From Prostheceraeus crozeri (Eukaryota; Platyhelminthes; Polycladida; Euryleptidae), in the NCBI GenBank assembly GCA_907163375.1, contig CAJQUW010004456.1:186001-250000 (forward strand): 64,000 nt of DNA, in the 5' to 3' direction. This document shows, piece by piece, positions 40,401 to 47,204 of the stretch (within the stretch, counting starts at the first letter, position 1; every line of letters starts with the position of its first letter). The translations under genes were made by a program, and so were the position numbers. The notes below the pieces were generated by a model that did no database searches, was not told the origin of the DNA, and saw only the letters and a program-made list of their open reading frames with translations.

Positions 40401-42727
40401 TGTTATCTTTTCTGCTGTCAGATGCGTGTATCTACGGTCAAAATCAATTTTTGAAATTTGCACGATTTCATGCATGCTGTAGGTCAGAGTATATGGAATT
40501 TAGTACACAACGCAATGTATTGATAATCTGGAAGTTTTTATTCGACTCACTATTTTCAATAGTAGGAGCCTAAAAACAGTATCTGAAGACTCAACCATCT
40601 TCAAGTACATCGATGATGTGACCATATGCTCGCCAATTTTCCTACATTCTGACAATGATCACATCCATCATGAGAATGAAAAGTTTTTGCAATTGACAAA
40701 AGCGAATGACCTTATCGTCAATTACCGAAAATCAAAGTATCTCGTAGTAAAGAAAACAAGTACCTGAGTTGCTTCCTGACCTGAAGCTGGTTCACACTCA
40801 TAAGATTCTTGGAGTGGTTTGGAGTCAAAATCTCTTGAGAATTTCATTTTGATTGTGACTAGACTTTTTGCGCAGATGCTTCATTGTCTCAGGGTCCTCA
40901 AACGTTTCTTGGCCAAACATGATCTTTTTACGGTGTATAATGGACTGCTAAGATCAGTTGTTGAGCATGGTTCCACATTATTTGTTGGCATGCCATCTGG
41001 TTTATCTGAAAGGTTAGAGAGGCTGCAGCGAGGACCTCACAGAGTCATTTGCGGGTTGTGATAACCAATGCTTGGAAACTTCAACATCTCGCCGTATTAG
41101 ATCTTCTTAAAGACTCTTTGACAAATGCCTTTATGAGCTGAGCCCACTAAATTGCTTACTACCACAGTCAAGTAAGAGGTCACATCGGTTCCTTTTACTA
41201 GAACTGAATACTCTACGTCGGTCGTCTTCCTTCATCCTCTATATGGTTCGTCATTATTGCGGATTTGTCTGAGTAATACGAAGAGTTAAGAGCCATCGAA
41301 GTTTGTGAATCGTTTGTTTTTAATTCAATATCTGACTTTGCCTTGTCGGACAGGATCAAAGAAAGACATGTAGATTGTACATTTTCGGTAAAGATGAGAT
41401 TTTCTATGTTTTCTCTGATTAAGGGCGAGGTACAAAGTCTAGAGCCATAGATTTTGACATGGATCTTCAGGTAATGCCCAATCATGTGCATGTGTTATTT
41501 TCATACTTCTGACCGATGCATAATGTGAGAATGCTGTTAAAATTGGCCATTATATCGTATTTGCCGATTAGGAGAGTGAGCCAAATCATAAAGGAATCAA
41601 TCAATATTGGGACGAGGTATCAAAAATCACAGACAAGTTCGGAAATCCAAACTACACGTGTTTGCAAATCAAGAAAAGTGCGCACTGATTCTTTGTCATA
41701 GTATTCATGTGGTCGCTGAATAAGGCCATCTTAGATGTTCAAGGGATACTAAGACGAAGAAACGCAGGTGGCGCTTAACAATATCAGAGACTCATATTCC
41801 CTATTCGAGGAAACTTCGACTAAGGAGTGCTGCGGACGCCACCGGTTGGAGACGGTCCGATACACGTATTGCTTTGCTATTTATCAGAGGAGTCCCGTCA
41901 AAACAGATCTATGTTTTATACGCAGTTTATTGCGAGACTTTTTTATTGCAATTTTTTGACGGGACTCCTCTGATAAATAGCAATGGATTCAAACCCGTTA
42001 TTCGAAACTATACGTATTGCTTTGAATCTAACCAATTGAATATCAAGGTACGCATACGAAGGATTTCTTCAATGTTCTTCTCATGATGCGTCAATATATG
42101 AAATTAATTTACTTGCTTCAGTGGAATGGTATCGCAAATTTCAATATTAATTCAGCAAAATGTCTTGTGATTGAATTGTTAGGGATATTCACTCATCAAC
42201 GATTTTGTGATTTTGGAGCCTCGGAGGTTTGCTAAATGTGAATGTGCTTGACTTCGTGGACAAAGGTGCATAAACGAACTTGATGGGAAATTATCTGAAG
42301 ACATTGCATGCGAAAATGTGAAAGCGGATGCAATACATCCTAATGCAATATTTAAGTTCGATGGATTTGGTAATAAAACGTCAATGTAATTTTTATAGAA
42401 AAGGATGGGTAGGAGATGTTGTGAAATTCTATTAGGAAGCAACCTGTGTATAAGATTGAACAGTAAAAATATATGAATTAAAGATAAAACATACACATGC
42501 ATTAGTGTGGAGTATTGTTTCTGTGAAGTTGAATTTCTTGCAATCACCTGAAGACAATAATTTGCCTTTCAGAATTGTTTACTCCAGAAGAATTGAATTT
42601 GTATTTGGAAGTGGAATCCCATGTGGACAACTTTCTTGCAAAATCAGCGTTTGCCGTTGTGGATCTGACTAAGTTGTTCGGAGCAGTGATGGCGGTGCAT
42701 CATCGCGCAATAAAGCGATCGTTATGA
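13461..42727 (+). CDS. POLA1: DNA polymerase alpha catalytic subunit (whole gene, 19 coding exons)
   Basis: Catalytic subunit of the nuclear polymerase alpha-primase complex, which extends the RNA primer with a short DNA stretch at origins and on each Okazaki fragment. Coding exons: 13461-13470, 14363-14478, 15036-15138, 16949-17187, 18280-18434, 19283-19922, 21481-21629, 21694-21758, 23857-24017, 24712-24796, 25948-26354, 27546-28307, 30914-30946, 31006-31098, 32297-32878, 33092-33233, 33296-33474, 35205-35424, 42573-42727. All introns are GT-AG and all phases agree, giving 1431 residues; human has 1462. B-family motifs are intact: motif [10 protein letters not shown] (Asp about 851), motif [13 protein letters not shown] (about 929-940), motif C YGDTDS (Asp 984, 986). 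Two C-terminal zinc modules follow (Cys 1264/1267/1284/1287 and 1322/1327/1345/1348). The exonuclease fold is present but lacks its acidic residues, as in all alpha polymerases. The gene appears fully functional. Confidence 0.97.
13471..14362. other. POLA1 intron 1
   Basis: 892 bp. It contains an antisense open frame of 99 codons (14140-13841), starting [17 protein letters not shown] and ending in a hydrophobic stretch [17 protein letters not shown] like a membrane anchor. I recognise no family, and frames of this length can arise by chance. Confidence 0.5.
14363..14478 (+). CDS. POLA1: POLA1 coding exon 2
   Basis: Encodes the basic, helix-forming N-terminal segment ([20 protein letters not shown] and onward to residue 42). 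It is bounded by TTTCAG and GTGAGT and enters in phase 1, leaving at a codon boundary. It corresponds to the poorly conserved human region before the first acidic motif. Confidence 0.85.
14479..15035. other. POLA1 intron 2
   Basis: 557 bp. Short simple repeats of TAATAG/TAATAA near 14745-14785. Nothing else seen. Confidence 0.8.
15036..15138 (+). CDS. POLA1: POLA1 coding exon 3
   Basis: Encodes about residues 43-76, with [14 protein letters not shown] and DDWIVNDEG, almost the same as the human VYEEVDEEQYSKLV and DDWIVDDDG. Borders are TTTTTTAG and GTAATA. This block is a hallmark of polymerase alpha N-termini. Confidence 0.95.
15139..16948. other. POLA1 intron 3
   Basis: 1810 bp. Contains a decayed antisense LINE tail (about 16199-16570). 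The rest is AT-rich without recognisable content. Confidence 0.8.
16199..16570 (-). pseudogene. Decayed LINE 3' end
   Basis: Minus-strand translation in shifting frames yields a [23 protein letters not shown] block followed by a GRPKR block, as in the C-terminus of RTE/CR1-type LINEs. The minus-strand 3' end is a GGAT tetranucleotide tail (plus 16199-16214, CATCCATCCATC). Stops and frameshifts are frequent. Confidence 0.45.
16949..17187 (+). CDS. POLA1: POLA1 coding exon 4
   Basis: Encodes about residues 77-156. [12 protein letters not shown] matches the human GYVEDGREIFDD, followed by an acidic run, a lysine-rich patch (KKGKKKR) and [15 protein letters not shown], in the position of the human NIKSMF-type motif. 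Splice borders are TTTGCAG and GTGAGT. Confidence 0.93.
17188..18279. other. POLA1 intron 4
   Basis: 1092 bp. Contains a tRNA-derived SINE at 17346-17560; otherwise nothing seen. Confidence 0.8.
17346..17560 (+). repeat. tRNA-derived SINE, copy 1
   Basis: The head has a polymerase III A box TAGCTCAGTTGG (17355-17366) and, about 41 bp after it, a B box GGTTCGATT (17408-17416), in tRNA-like spacing. The body follows: TCCATCTCGGGAGGAAACAT, CGCTCTCACTAG, and near the end CTGGTTTGGGGCAGGG. A second, more diverged copy with the same body order lies at 32008-32225. It cannot fold as a tRNA gene, so it is a retroposed SINE. Confidence 0.75.
18280..18434 (+). CDS. POLA1: POLA1 coding exon 5
   Basis: Encodes about residues 157-208. 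[15 protein letters not shown] resembles the short helix by which polymerase alpha binds the trimeric adaptor Ctf4/AND-1 (human LLGDILQDLN). A lysine tract of nine residues (about 190-198) follows and would serve as a nuclear localisation signal. Borders are TTTTTGCAG and GTTAGA, a weaker donor than the others. Confidence 0.9.
18435..19282. other. POLA1 intron 5
   Basis: 848 bp. Contains an inverted-repeat structure with two ribozyme-like motifs (18780-18990). The rest is featureless. Confidence 0.8.
18780..18990 (-). repeat. Inverted repeat with two hammerhead-like motifs
   Basis: Two arms of about 23 bp with one mismatch (TGATTGAAAATAGGTTTGGA at 18852 and its inverse at about 18963-18985) enclose a minus-strand motif: CTTGATAATGGCTA, a loop, TAGTCGAAAT. 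A second motif of the same design, CTTGATAAGGCCG, a 6-nt loop, CGGCGAAA, lies about 150 bp further along the minus strand (plus 18785-18808). Both show a stem between a CTTGATAA and a GAAA, like stem II of hammerhead ribozymes, but the first core half differs from CTGATGA. Similar phrases occur in Penelope-like elements. Catalysis is doubtful. Confidence 0.35.
19283..19922 (+). CDS. POLA1: POLA1 coding exon 6
   Basis: Encodes about residues 208-421: an acidic low-complexity linker, then the start of the folded core with [44 protein letters not shown] and [11 protein letters not shown], closely following human POLA1 ([37 protein letters not shown]). Borders are TTTCCAG and GTTAGT. Confidence 0.97.
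19923..21480. other. POLA1 intron 6
   Basis: 1558 bp. Holds a long imperfect hairpin at 20631-20762 and a short cluster of TGCGAAAAT repeats near 20376-20410. No coding signal. Confidence 0.8.
20631..20762. repeat. Long imperfect foldback hairpin
   Basis: CTCATTCACTTAACAATTTG (20633 on) pairs with the inverse of CAATTGTAAAGTGAATGAG-like sequence ending at 20760. Inner segments also pair (TTTCGGAACGT with ACATTCCGAAA; GCAAAC with GTTTGC around a 6-nt loop). The fold spans about 130 nt with mismatches and bulges, like a foldback MITE or a microRNA precursor. Confidence 0.6.
21481..21629 (+). CDS. POLA1: POLA1 coding exon 7
   Basis: Encodes [20 protein letters not shown] and [15 protein letters not shown], matching human [20 protein letters not shown] and GETFSHVFGTNTSS. 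Borders are ATTGCAG and GTAAAA. The next intron is only 64 bp. Confidence 0.97.
21694..21758 (+). CDS. POLA1: POLA1 coding exon 8
   Basis: Encodes [18 protein letters not shown], matching human LELFLMNRKIKGPCWLEV. The exon is 65 nt, entered in phase 2 and left in phase 1. The following intron holds the 40-bp minisatellite. Confidence 0.96.
21759..23856. other. POLA1 intron 8
   Basis: 2098 bp, more than half of it a 40-bp minisatellite (22476-23650). Flanks carry no recognisable feature. Confidence 0.85.
22476..23650 (+). repeat. 40-bp minisatellite, about 29 units
   Basis: Tandem units read GTGTTGTTTACTTGTGGAAA followed by AGATTCACTTTCCTATTATT. The period is exactly 40 bp in a central block of identical units (about 23100-23460). 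Flanking units vary by single bases and by GG/TT insertions after ACTTG. The unit has no stop codon in any plus-strand frame, so the array appears as overlapping open frames of up to 477 codons. This is a product of the repeat, not a gene. Confidence 0.95.
23857..24017 (+). CDS. POLA1: POLA1 coding exon 9
   Basis: Encodes [12 protein letters not shown] and [20 protein letters not shown], matching human QPVSWCKVEA and [20 protein letters not shown]. Two possible acceptors exist. The one at 23855-23856 keeps the frame; another AG 44 bp upstream would shift it, so I used the downstream one. Confidence 0.95.
24018..24711. other. POLA1 intron 9
   Basis: 694 bp, AT-rich, nothing recognised. Confidence 0.8.
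24712..24796 (+). CDS. POLA1: POLA1 coding exon 10
   Basis: Encodes [20 protein letters not shown] and KLFQSHFT, matching human [22 protein letters not shown]. It ends in phase 1 with GTAAGG. It joins directly to exon 11; a 20-nt segment at 24939-24958 with good splice sites would break the frame. Confidence 0.95.
24797..25947. other. POLA1 intron 10
   Basis: 1151 bp. Contains the 20-nt pseudo-exon at 24939-24958 and nothing else recognisable. Confidence 0.8.
24939..24958 (+). other. 20-nt pseudo-exon with consensus splice sites
   Basis: TTTTCCAG precedes and GTAAGT follows a 20-nt segment (TCATTCATCGAATCGAAACG). Included between exons 10 and 11 it would shift the frame by two bases and lead to early termination. 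It is therefore not part of the main coding sequence, but it could act as a poison exon. Confidence 0.4.
25948..26354 (+). CDS. POLA1: POLA1 coding exon 11
   Basis: Encodes about residues 575-710, the exonuclease-like domain: [63 protein letters not shown]. The motif II position reads [12 protein letters not shown], so the metal-binding aspartates of proofreading polymerases are absent, as in human (GHNIYGFELEVL). The enzyme therefore does not proofread. Borders are TTTACAG and GTGAAC. Confidence 0.97.
26355..27545. other. POLA1 intron 11
   Basis: 1191 bp. A short imperfect tandem GATGATCCGGTGA near 27210-27250; otherwise nothing recognised. Confidence 0.75.
27546..28307 (+). CDS. POLA1: POLA1 coding exon 12 (palm, motifs A and B)
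   Basis: The largest exon, residues 711-964. It carries [52 protein letters not shown], motif [21 protein letters not shown] with the first metal-binding Asp, the fingers helix [13 protein letters not shown], and motif [21 protein letters not shown], whose lysine and tyrosine contact the incoming nucleotide. It ends at TYKGRE, the same place as a human exon-level block. Confidence 0.99.
28308..30913. other. POLA1 intron 12
   Basis: 2606 bp between the motif B and motif C exons. AT-rich; no repeat, exon or element recognised by eye. Confidence 0.7.
30914..30946 (+). CDS. POLA1: POLA1 coding exon 13 (33-nt microexon)
   Basis: Encodes [11 protein letters not shown], the 11 residues that link motif B to motif C (human ILMHTKEMVQK). 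It is in phase 0 at both ends, with borders GTCTTCAG and GTAAGT. The next intron is 59 bp. Confidence 0.95.
31006..31098 (+). CDS. POLA1: POLA1 coding exon 14 (motif C)
   Basis: Encodes [20 protein letters not shown] and [17 protein letters not shown] is motif C, giving the two catalytic aspartates 984 and 986 that bind the metal ions. Phase 0 at both ends. Confidence 0.98.
31099..32296. other. POLA1 intron 14
   Basis: 1198 bp. Contains SINE copy 2 (32008-32225); nothing else recognised. Confidence 0.8.
32008..32225 (+). repeat. tRNA-derived SINE, copy 2 (diverged)
   Basis: Shares with the copy at 17346-17560 the head GGTGGTAGGAT, the block CCATCTCGGGA, CGCTCTTACTAG, and the 3' region (TTTACTCCCTGGATGGGGCA against TTCATGCCTGGTTTGGGGCA). 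Its A and B boxes have decayed, so it is older or was inactivated. Confidence 0.65.
32297..32878 (+). CDS. POLA1: POLA1 coding exon 15 (palm-thumb)
   Basis: Encodes residues 1007-1200: [31 protein letters not shown] with the conserved KKKYA motif that contacts the primer, [13 protein letters not shown], and thumb segments [36 protein letters not shown] and [11 protein letters not shown], ending with [10 protein letters not shown]. All track human POLA1 closely. Confidence 0.98.
33092..33233 (+). CDS. POLA1: POLA1 coding exon 16
   Basis: Encodes [14 protein letters not shown] and [17 protein letters not shown], matching human IHPVVARICEPIDG and IATWLGLDPTQFRVH. It ends in NVDNET, which is repeated at the start of the next exon across a 62-bp intron. 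Confidence 0.94.
33296..33474 (+). CDS. POLA1: POLA1 coding exon 17 (zinc module A)
   Basis: Encodes residues 1248-1307. Cysteines 1264 and 1267 (CPLC) and 1284 and 1287 (CPHC) form the first C-terminal zinc site. Spacing between the pairs is 16 residues, shorter than in human (C1283/C1286 then C1310/C1315). The C-terminal module holds the B subunit and primase. Confidence 0.9.
33850..34190 (+). repeat. SINE with LINE-like tail (second family)
   Basis: TTGGCCTAGCGGTCAAGC resembles a tRNA A box and GAGGTCAAGCCCCGAA a B box. They are followed by GTCGTCAGGAAAGGCATCTG and GACTAAAA, a phrase close to the 3' tail shared by many animal SINEs with L2/RTE-type LINEs (GTCAGGAAGGGCATC..G..TAAAA). It is unrelated to the SINE at 17346 and 32008. 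The 3' border is uncertain. Confidence 0.5.
34480..34690 (-). mobile_element. Retroelement 3' end fragment, same family as 53345-53480
   Basis: Shares CGTTCACGCCGGTCATCG, an AATAATACACAATA stretch and AAAAAGTCAGGTTTGTG-like sequence, in the same order, with the end of the Penelope-like element at 53.35-53.48 kb. Read on the minus strand the shared phrase gives ATGACCGGCGTGAACGC. Only the terminal part is present here, so it looks like a truncated copy. Confidence 0.5.
35205..35424 (+). CDS. POLA1: POLA1 coding exon 18 (zinc module B)
   Basis: Encodes residues 1308-1380: [44 protein letters not shown]. Cysteines 1322, 1327, 1345 and 1348 (C-x4-C ... C-x2-C) give the second zinc site with the human spacing pattern. 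It ends in phase 1 before a 7148-bp intron. Confidence 0.97.
36490..36835 (+). pseudogene. CR1/L2-like LINE 3' end
   Basis: An open stretch reads [20 protein letters not shown] and [16 protein letters not shown] (36734), the classic C-terminus of CR1/L2/Rex-type LINEs (GDRAFSVAGPRLWN.LP ... FK..LK..L). An AATAAA follows at about 36798, then a (TTGA)n tail, TTGATTGATTGATTGA, to about 36826. Only this terminal fragment of about 345 bp is present, typical of 5' truncation. Confidence 0.7.
38479..41280 (+). mobile_element. CR1-like LINE, near full ORF2 but decayed
   Basis: Endonuclease blocks come first: [56 protein letters not shown] (38.5-39.1 kb). Reverse transcriptase blocks follow: [51 protein letters not shown], and [11 protein letters not shown] with the YxDD-type catalytic pair (about 40.60 kb). 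Then comes a C-terminal [15 protein letters not shown] and an [16 protein letters not shown] end near 41.25 kb. Many stops and frameshifts show it is dead. It lies in the POLA1 sense orientation. A segment of about 290 bp interrupts the RT (40272-40560). Confidence 0.8.
40272..40560. mobile_element. Insertion of about 290 bp inside the LINE reverse transcriptase
   Basis: The RT reading is continuous to PLLFT (about 40271) and resumes at [18 protein letters not shown] (about 40563). Relatives have only about 10-15 residues between. The extra DNA has no coding match. ACTATT occurs at both edges and could be part of a target duplication. Identity unknown. Confidence 0.4.
41874..41983. repeat. 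Perfect 30-bp inverted repeat, 50-nt loop
   Basis: TTGCTATTTATCAGAGGAGT and the next ten bases (41874-41903) are matched exactly in inverse at 41954-41983. Outside the arms, ACGTATTGCTTTG occurs on both sides in direct orientation (about 41865 and 42011). The perfect arms imply recent origin or selection for a stem. Confidence 0.9.
42573..42727 (+). CDS. POLA1: POLA1 coding exon 19 (terminal)
   Basis: Joined in phase 1 it gives [35 protein letters not shown] and a short tail ending KRSL-stop. Human ends QFFTPKVLQDYRKLKNTA, FLSRSGYSEVNLSKLFAG. The acceptor is CCTTTCAG at 42565-42572. The tail after LTKLFG is longer and more basic than in human. Confidence 0.94.
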
Positions 42728-42972
42728 TTGTCGACAATATTTTTGAAAGAAATATATTTTTATAATCATGTATTCACCATTCTTTTCAAGACTTTCATAG
42801 TTTCTTCAAGGATGGAGTAATCTGGTATTATAGAAAGTCATAGATTTTAAATAAGATGTAGACCTCACTTTGAGATGCAAGGTAAATGCGGGGAAGACAA
42901 AAATGCTGCATTTGTATGGATGAAGAAATCGATTAGATCGCATTATGCTATGCAGTCCTCAGAATAATGAAA

Positions 42973-42978
42973 AATAAA
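42973..42978 (+). terminator. Candidate POLA1 poly(A) signal
   Basis: AATAAA 246 nt past the stop codon, the first canonical hexamer on the sense strand. No transcript evidence is available. Confidence 0.3.
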
Positions 42979-45860
42979 TCATGTGGATGATCAAGATATA
43001 GGACCTACATGCACTTGTAAATAGAATGAGAGACGATTTAAAAAATTAAGTGCCTTTTAAGCATGATGTCGGCCCTGTTCATCAACTGAGGCTTAAACCT
43101 AGCTGTCTGGAAATATTAAGCTGGCCTTTAGGCTAACCTAGCTGTCTTGGAGCTTTTAAAAGGCGATCACAAAAGTTTCAATCATTTTCGACATCACATT
43201 TTGAAAATTAAACAAATAGATGGACAACCTGCGGGAACATGCCGCTTGCTTAGAATGCTATAAAACTGTTGCTAGATACGTGAAAATCGTATATCAAGAA
43301 ATGCGTCAAAAATTCAAATGCCCTGCTTCGATCATAGCAATTATTAACCTGAGATGATTTTTCAACAACCGACGAAATAGAGGATTTGTGGGAATGATGT
43401 TGAATATTTGTAAGTGATATATGTTAGCCTCGTCTGAAAATATATTGAATTCACTGTGATTAGGTGCTGAGCTTTTCAATTCACAAAAGCGCTAACTGAG
43501 AAAGTTCTTATCACGTGAAAAATTGTGAGGCCTAAATAATGTGGCGACATTGATTTAAGGAAAATAGGCATTGCATATGGTGCTGGCAAAGTTCGCCATC
43601 GAACATCCTACATAGGCCTGATGCTGAGTTGTAATTAGCATGACATTGCAGCAGAGAAGAATTTATAATGAATCGCTAAAGTCATTTTATGAAATTGAAG
43701 GGAAAGTCGAATGAAGTGCTTTTACGTAAAGGTCCAATTCTCAATTATCAAAAATGTGGATCAAATTGCTTGCATCAGCTGCATCAACTGTGCGAATAGG
43801 CCTTATACAAACCCATGGATTCACAGTTGTCACCGAATAGGCCTAATAATAATTCCTTTATTTAATGAAATGGAAATCAAAAAAATCTGAGTTTCTTTCT
43901 CTCTTCTACAGCCTACTGTGCATGTTCATCCCTCTGGCTTTGTAGTCTAGGTTTTAGCATACAGATCACAAGCATTTGGTACTTTATCTGTAGCCTAGAA
44001 GTTATAAGGGAAGAGTATTAATATATATATAAGAGCCCACGATCGCTGGACTCAGCTACGGGCTACTGAAAGCTTTAAACTCTGACAGCGCGTGATCATT
44101 CATTGCTTTGTCATAGTTCATCGATATTCTAAGAATTTGCGATAGAGATAGATGCTAAATGTGAAAACACATGTTAAAATTAGCCTCATGAGTCAAAATT
44201 GACTCGTGGTGCTTATAGGTAGAGACCTTCTGATTTCAGTGAAATGATAACTAAAGGCAGTGACCTGCATTTAATTGAGAGGGAGCAGAAGGGACGACAA
44301 TATTCGAGAGAGTGAAAAAAAATCACGGTGCTTCTAGTGCATGTTAAGAGACCAAATCACCAAATATATTTTCAATTGGGACCATGTTCAAATGTGTGTT
44401 CTTCGGAAAATGCTCCAACTAAGTCACTATTGAGGCAGACGTTTCGGTGGCTGATCTGCCCATCTTGATCAATGCCGAATACAGAGGAGCATTTAGAGAC
44501 GCAACACATAATATTAACATGAAATATATGGTTCAGTCAGAATCCTGAAACCTCTCTTTTGTTATATTGTCATGCATGTTGAATGTGCCAGGTTTTCGAA
44601 AGTATATGCCTTTTGCTGGCACTCCATGAAATACCATTTATGTCACTTTTTGGACAACCTGTGAATGTCTTCACATTTCAAAATCTCGCCGTTTACCGTC
44701 CATGGAGATGAGAGAGAAAATTATATATTTGTAAATAGAAATCAGAAATTACAAAGATAAATTTACAAAAATAATTCCAGTCAAAGACGTCAAGTTATTA
44801 GATATATCGTCCATTTAAATTTCATCTGTAGGTTCGTTCGCTTCGTCTCACAGGCTGCATGTAGATTAATGCAGACTGCATTTGACATAATTATGATCTG
44901 ATTCTAATCCTTTGGAAGAAAACAAGTTTGTGACCACATATACGTGTAGACCTAATGACAATGCATGTTCTCGTCTGCTACGGAAAGGAGAGCAACTGTA
45001 TCTTTTCACAAATTTTGAGATATGACCGTCAAATTAAGCACTTCTTGAAAAAATACGCGGATTATTGTGTCTGGCGTGACAATTCATGTCTCTTAGCCAG
45101 CTGTAGAGTCTTAATTGTCGGATTTTTGTGATGTCGCGAAAATGAATAATATGGCGGCCCATGTGTGCTTCCATAGATCATGATAATGATTTGAATACAA
45201 GTACTATACACGTCGCGATAACGGGACTCGAGACTTGAGGATGCGTCTTCAACATATTTCCGACGCATATAGGCCTAGCCTAAAGGTGCTCTGTGTGAGA
45301 ATAAATCATTCACATTAAAGAAATTTAAGAAGCGCAGCATCATTTAGGCTACGTCGCTGCCGATCAAATACTAAAACAAATATTTTTGATTCAAATTTTC
45401 GGGGCCCAATCAAATTTTATTTTATTTTTAATGATCTTTCAAGGAAAATCAGACATCTAAAAGATTATTTTAGTAGGTAACTGAATAAAACTGAAAATAT
45501 GTTTTTAAACTCATATAATATGTGGATTCAATTATCTTCAAAATTTATGTTTTATCAAAATCGCGGAATCGCGGACCTAAGTCTGAATTTAATCCGCGAT
45601 TGCGGAATAAAAGTCAAAATTCATTCCGTGATCGCTGAATCGCGGACTTAACTTCTGTGATGTCCAACTCTGATATTTGCTTTATAGTGATCAACCCTTG
45701 AATCTAGCCAAAATTAGTTTGAAATGGCGTTTGACAAATTATGTTGGTCACTTGCGAACAACTTAAGCTAGCTCAAACAAATCTACATGCAGTTATCAAA
45801 CAATGTTCATGATAATGCCTCACTATATGTCCTATAAACCTGTATAAACGTTGTCACTTA

Positions 45861-45979
45861 ATGAAAATTGTTCACAACATCATTTCATCATGTACCACTT
45901 CCAAATTGTCGCACACACACATGGAATCAATTTCATGCTGATTGGAGAAGAAAATAAATTTGTTGATCGTCATGCTTAA
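45861..45979. repeat. Direct repeat pair A, left copy
   Basis: About 119 bp beginning ATGAAAATTGTTCACAACAT and including CCACTTCCAAATTGTCGCAC and a CA run. It recurs at 46213-46331 with about 15-20 differences. Confidence 0.85.
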
Positions 45980-46212
45980 CCTTTTCATGCATGAATTATT
46001 TTCAAAATGAAAGTTTTTTTGAAAAATATAAATTTTCTTTAAATGCAGTTTACGGGCGTTCTAGGGATCGTACGAAGTCGGGAGAGGTACCATTAGAAGC
46101 GAATTCATCTCCTCTTTCTTTTGGTTGCAAATTTGCTGCACAATGTTGACCCAAAAGATGTGTGTGAAAATATCCTGTATAAAACACATTCACAATATGC
46201 ATGAAAGGGTCG

Positions 46213-46331
46213 ATGAAAAATGGTCGCAACATTATTTGATCATGCACCACTTCCAAATTGTCGCACACACACACATGGAAGGAATTTCATGTTGATTGGA
46301 GAAAGAAAAAATTGTTGACTGTCATGCTTAA
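46213..46331. repeat. Direct repeat pair A, right copy
   Basis: Second copy, 352 bp downstream and in the same orientation, ending GACTGTCATGCTTAAT. It probably arose by local duplication or is part of an unrecognised repeat family. Confidence 0.85.
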
Positions 46332-46920
46332 TAGGCAGTGTAGGAGATGTCGTGTCTCCACGAATGACGTTTGATTGTCATAATGATTTAAGAATTTAAT
46401 TCTTCCAAATGAAGATCATGAAGTGTTCATTTTTAAGTTGAGGATAATAGCAATACTGTTCGTTTCTTTTAAAGCAAGCTCATAATGTGTTCTTTGGGGA
46501 CTTTTATAAAAGTAAAAAATAACTACGAATGAAGTCAAGTGTCTAGTGTTGAACAATTTTTTGAGAAACCGCGTTTTAAGGCCTCAAGTGTTTCCTAGCA
46601 AAGTGTTTTGCAGCAAATCTAAGTCATCATTGCAGCAGTTGTGACTGCCACACAGCGAGAAAAGCAGACCAGAGGGATTAACAGCTCGAGGACGTACGCT
46701 TGTTCGGGACGCTCGTGTTTGCTTTGCTTTGCTTTCAGTGTGACTGAGGCCTACTCTTTTGATAGAATTTGCAGACATGCCTTGTCGATTAATTTATTCA
46801 GAAACCTAGTCTGGAATCAATACAGTGCGCTGAGAAAAATAAATGAATCGGTTTTCGATTCTTAAAGATATTGTTCTGATCTCCAGATTTCTTTCCTTCT
46901 GTCTTTCTTCTGTCAAAAAG

Positions 46921-47021
46921 AAATTTCTACTGTTGGGGCCTTGGCATTGCCCCTCCGGTCACAATGAGCTATCAACGAGCAAATTCGATCCAGAAATAGA
47001 GGCTGTGTGACTCGGGTTGTA
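46921..47021. repeat. Direct repeat pair B, left copy
   Basis: About 100 bp with TCCGGTCACAATGAGC and GGCTGTGTGACTCGGGTTGT, repeated at 47100-47204. Confidence 0.85.
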
Positions 47022-47099
47022 CCTCATTCACCTGAGCTGCTATGTTTTTTTGCATAGGCTGAATTTGGGGCGCTCTTGGGCGCCAAGAAAAGCATTTTG

Positions 47100-47204
47100 A
47101 AATTTCCTTCTACTGATGGGGGCTTGGCATTGCCTCTCCGGTCACAATGAGCCATGATGGAGCGAGATCGGTGTAGAAATGAAGACTGTGTGACTCGGGT
47201 TGTA
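47100..47204. repeat. Direct repeat pair B, right copy
   Basis: Second copy of the preceding unit, about 180 bp away in the same orientation, roughly 80 percent identical by eye. Confidence 0.85.

Larger units (their letters stand above)
35425..42572. other. POLA1 intron 18 (7.1 kb, last intron)
   Basis: The longest intron of the gene and the one nearest the ARX-like neighbour. It contains a LINE 3' end (36490-36835), a decayed CR1-like LINE (38479-41280), a perfect 30-bp inverted repeat (41874-41983), a 24-bp tandem pair (GCATTAG.TCG.AGTCTCCAC near 37447-37492) and a small GC stem-loop at 38401-38419. About 4 kb remains unexplained. Confidence 0.8.

Noticed and set aside
42179..42547. 122-codon minus-strand open frame
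   Set aside because: No recognisable domain, low-complexity composition, and it lies directly before the last POLA1 exon without splice support of its own.
46584..46865. Overlapping open frames on both strands in the intergenic region
   Set aside because: Short, no domain and no splice context; consistent with chance.
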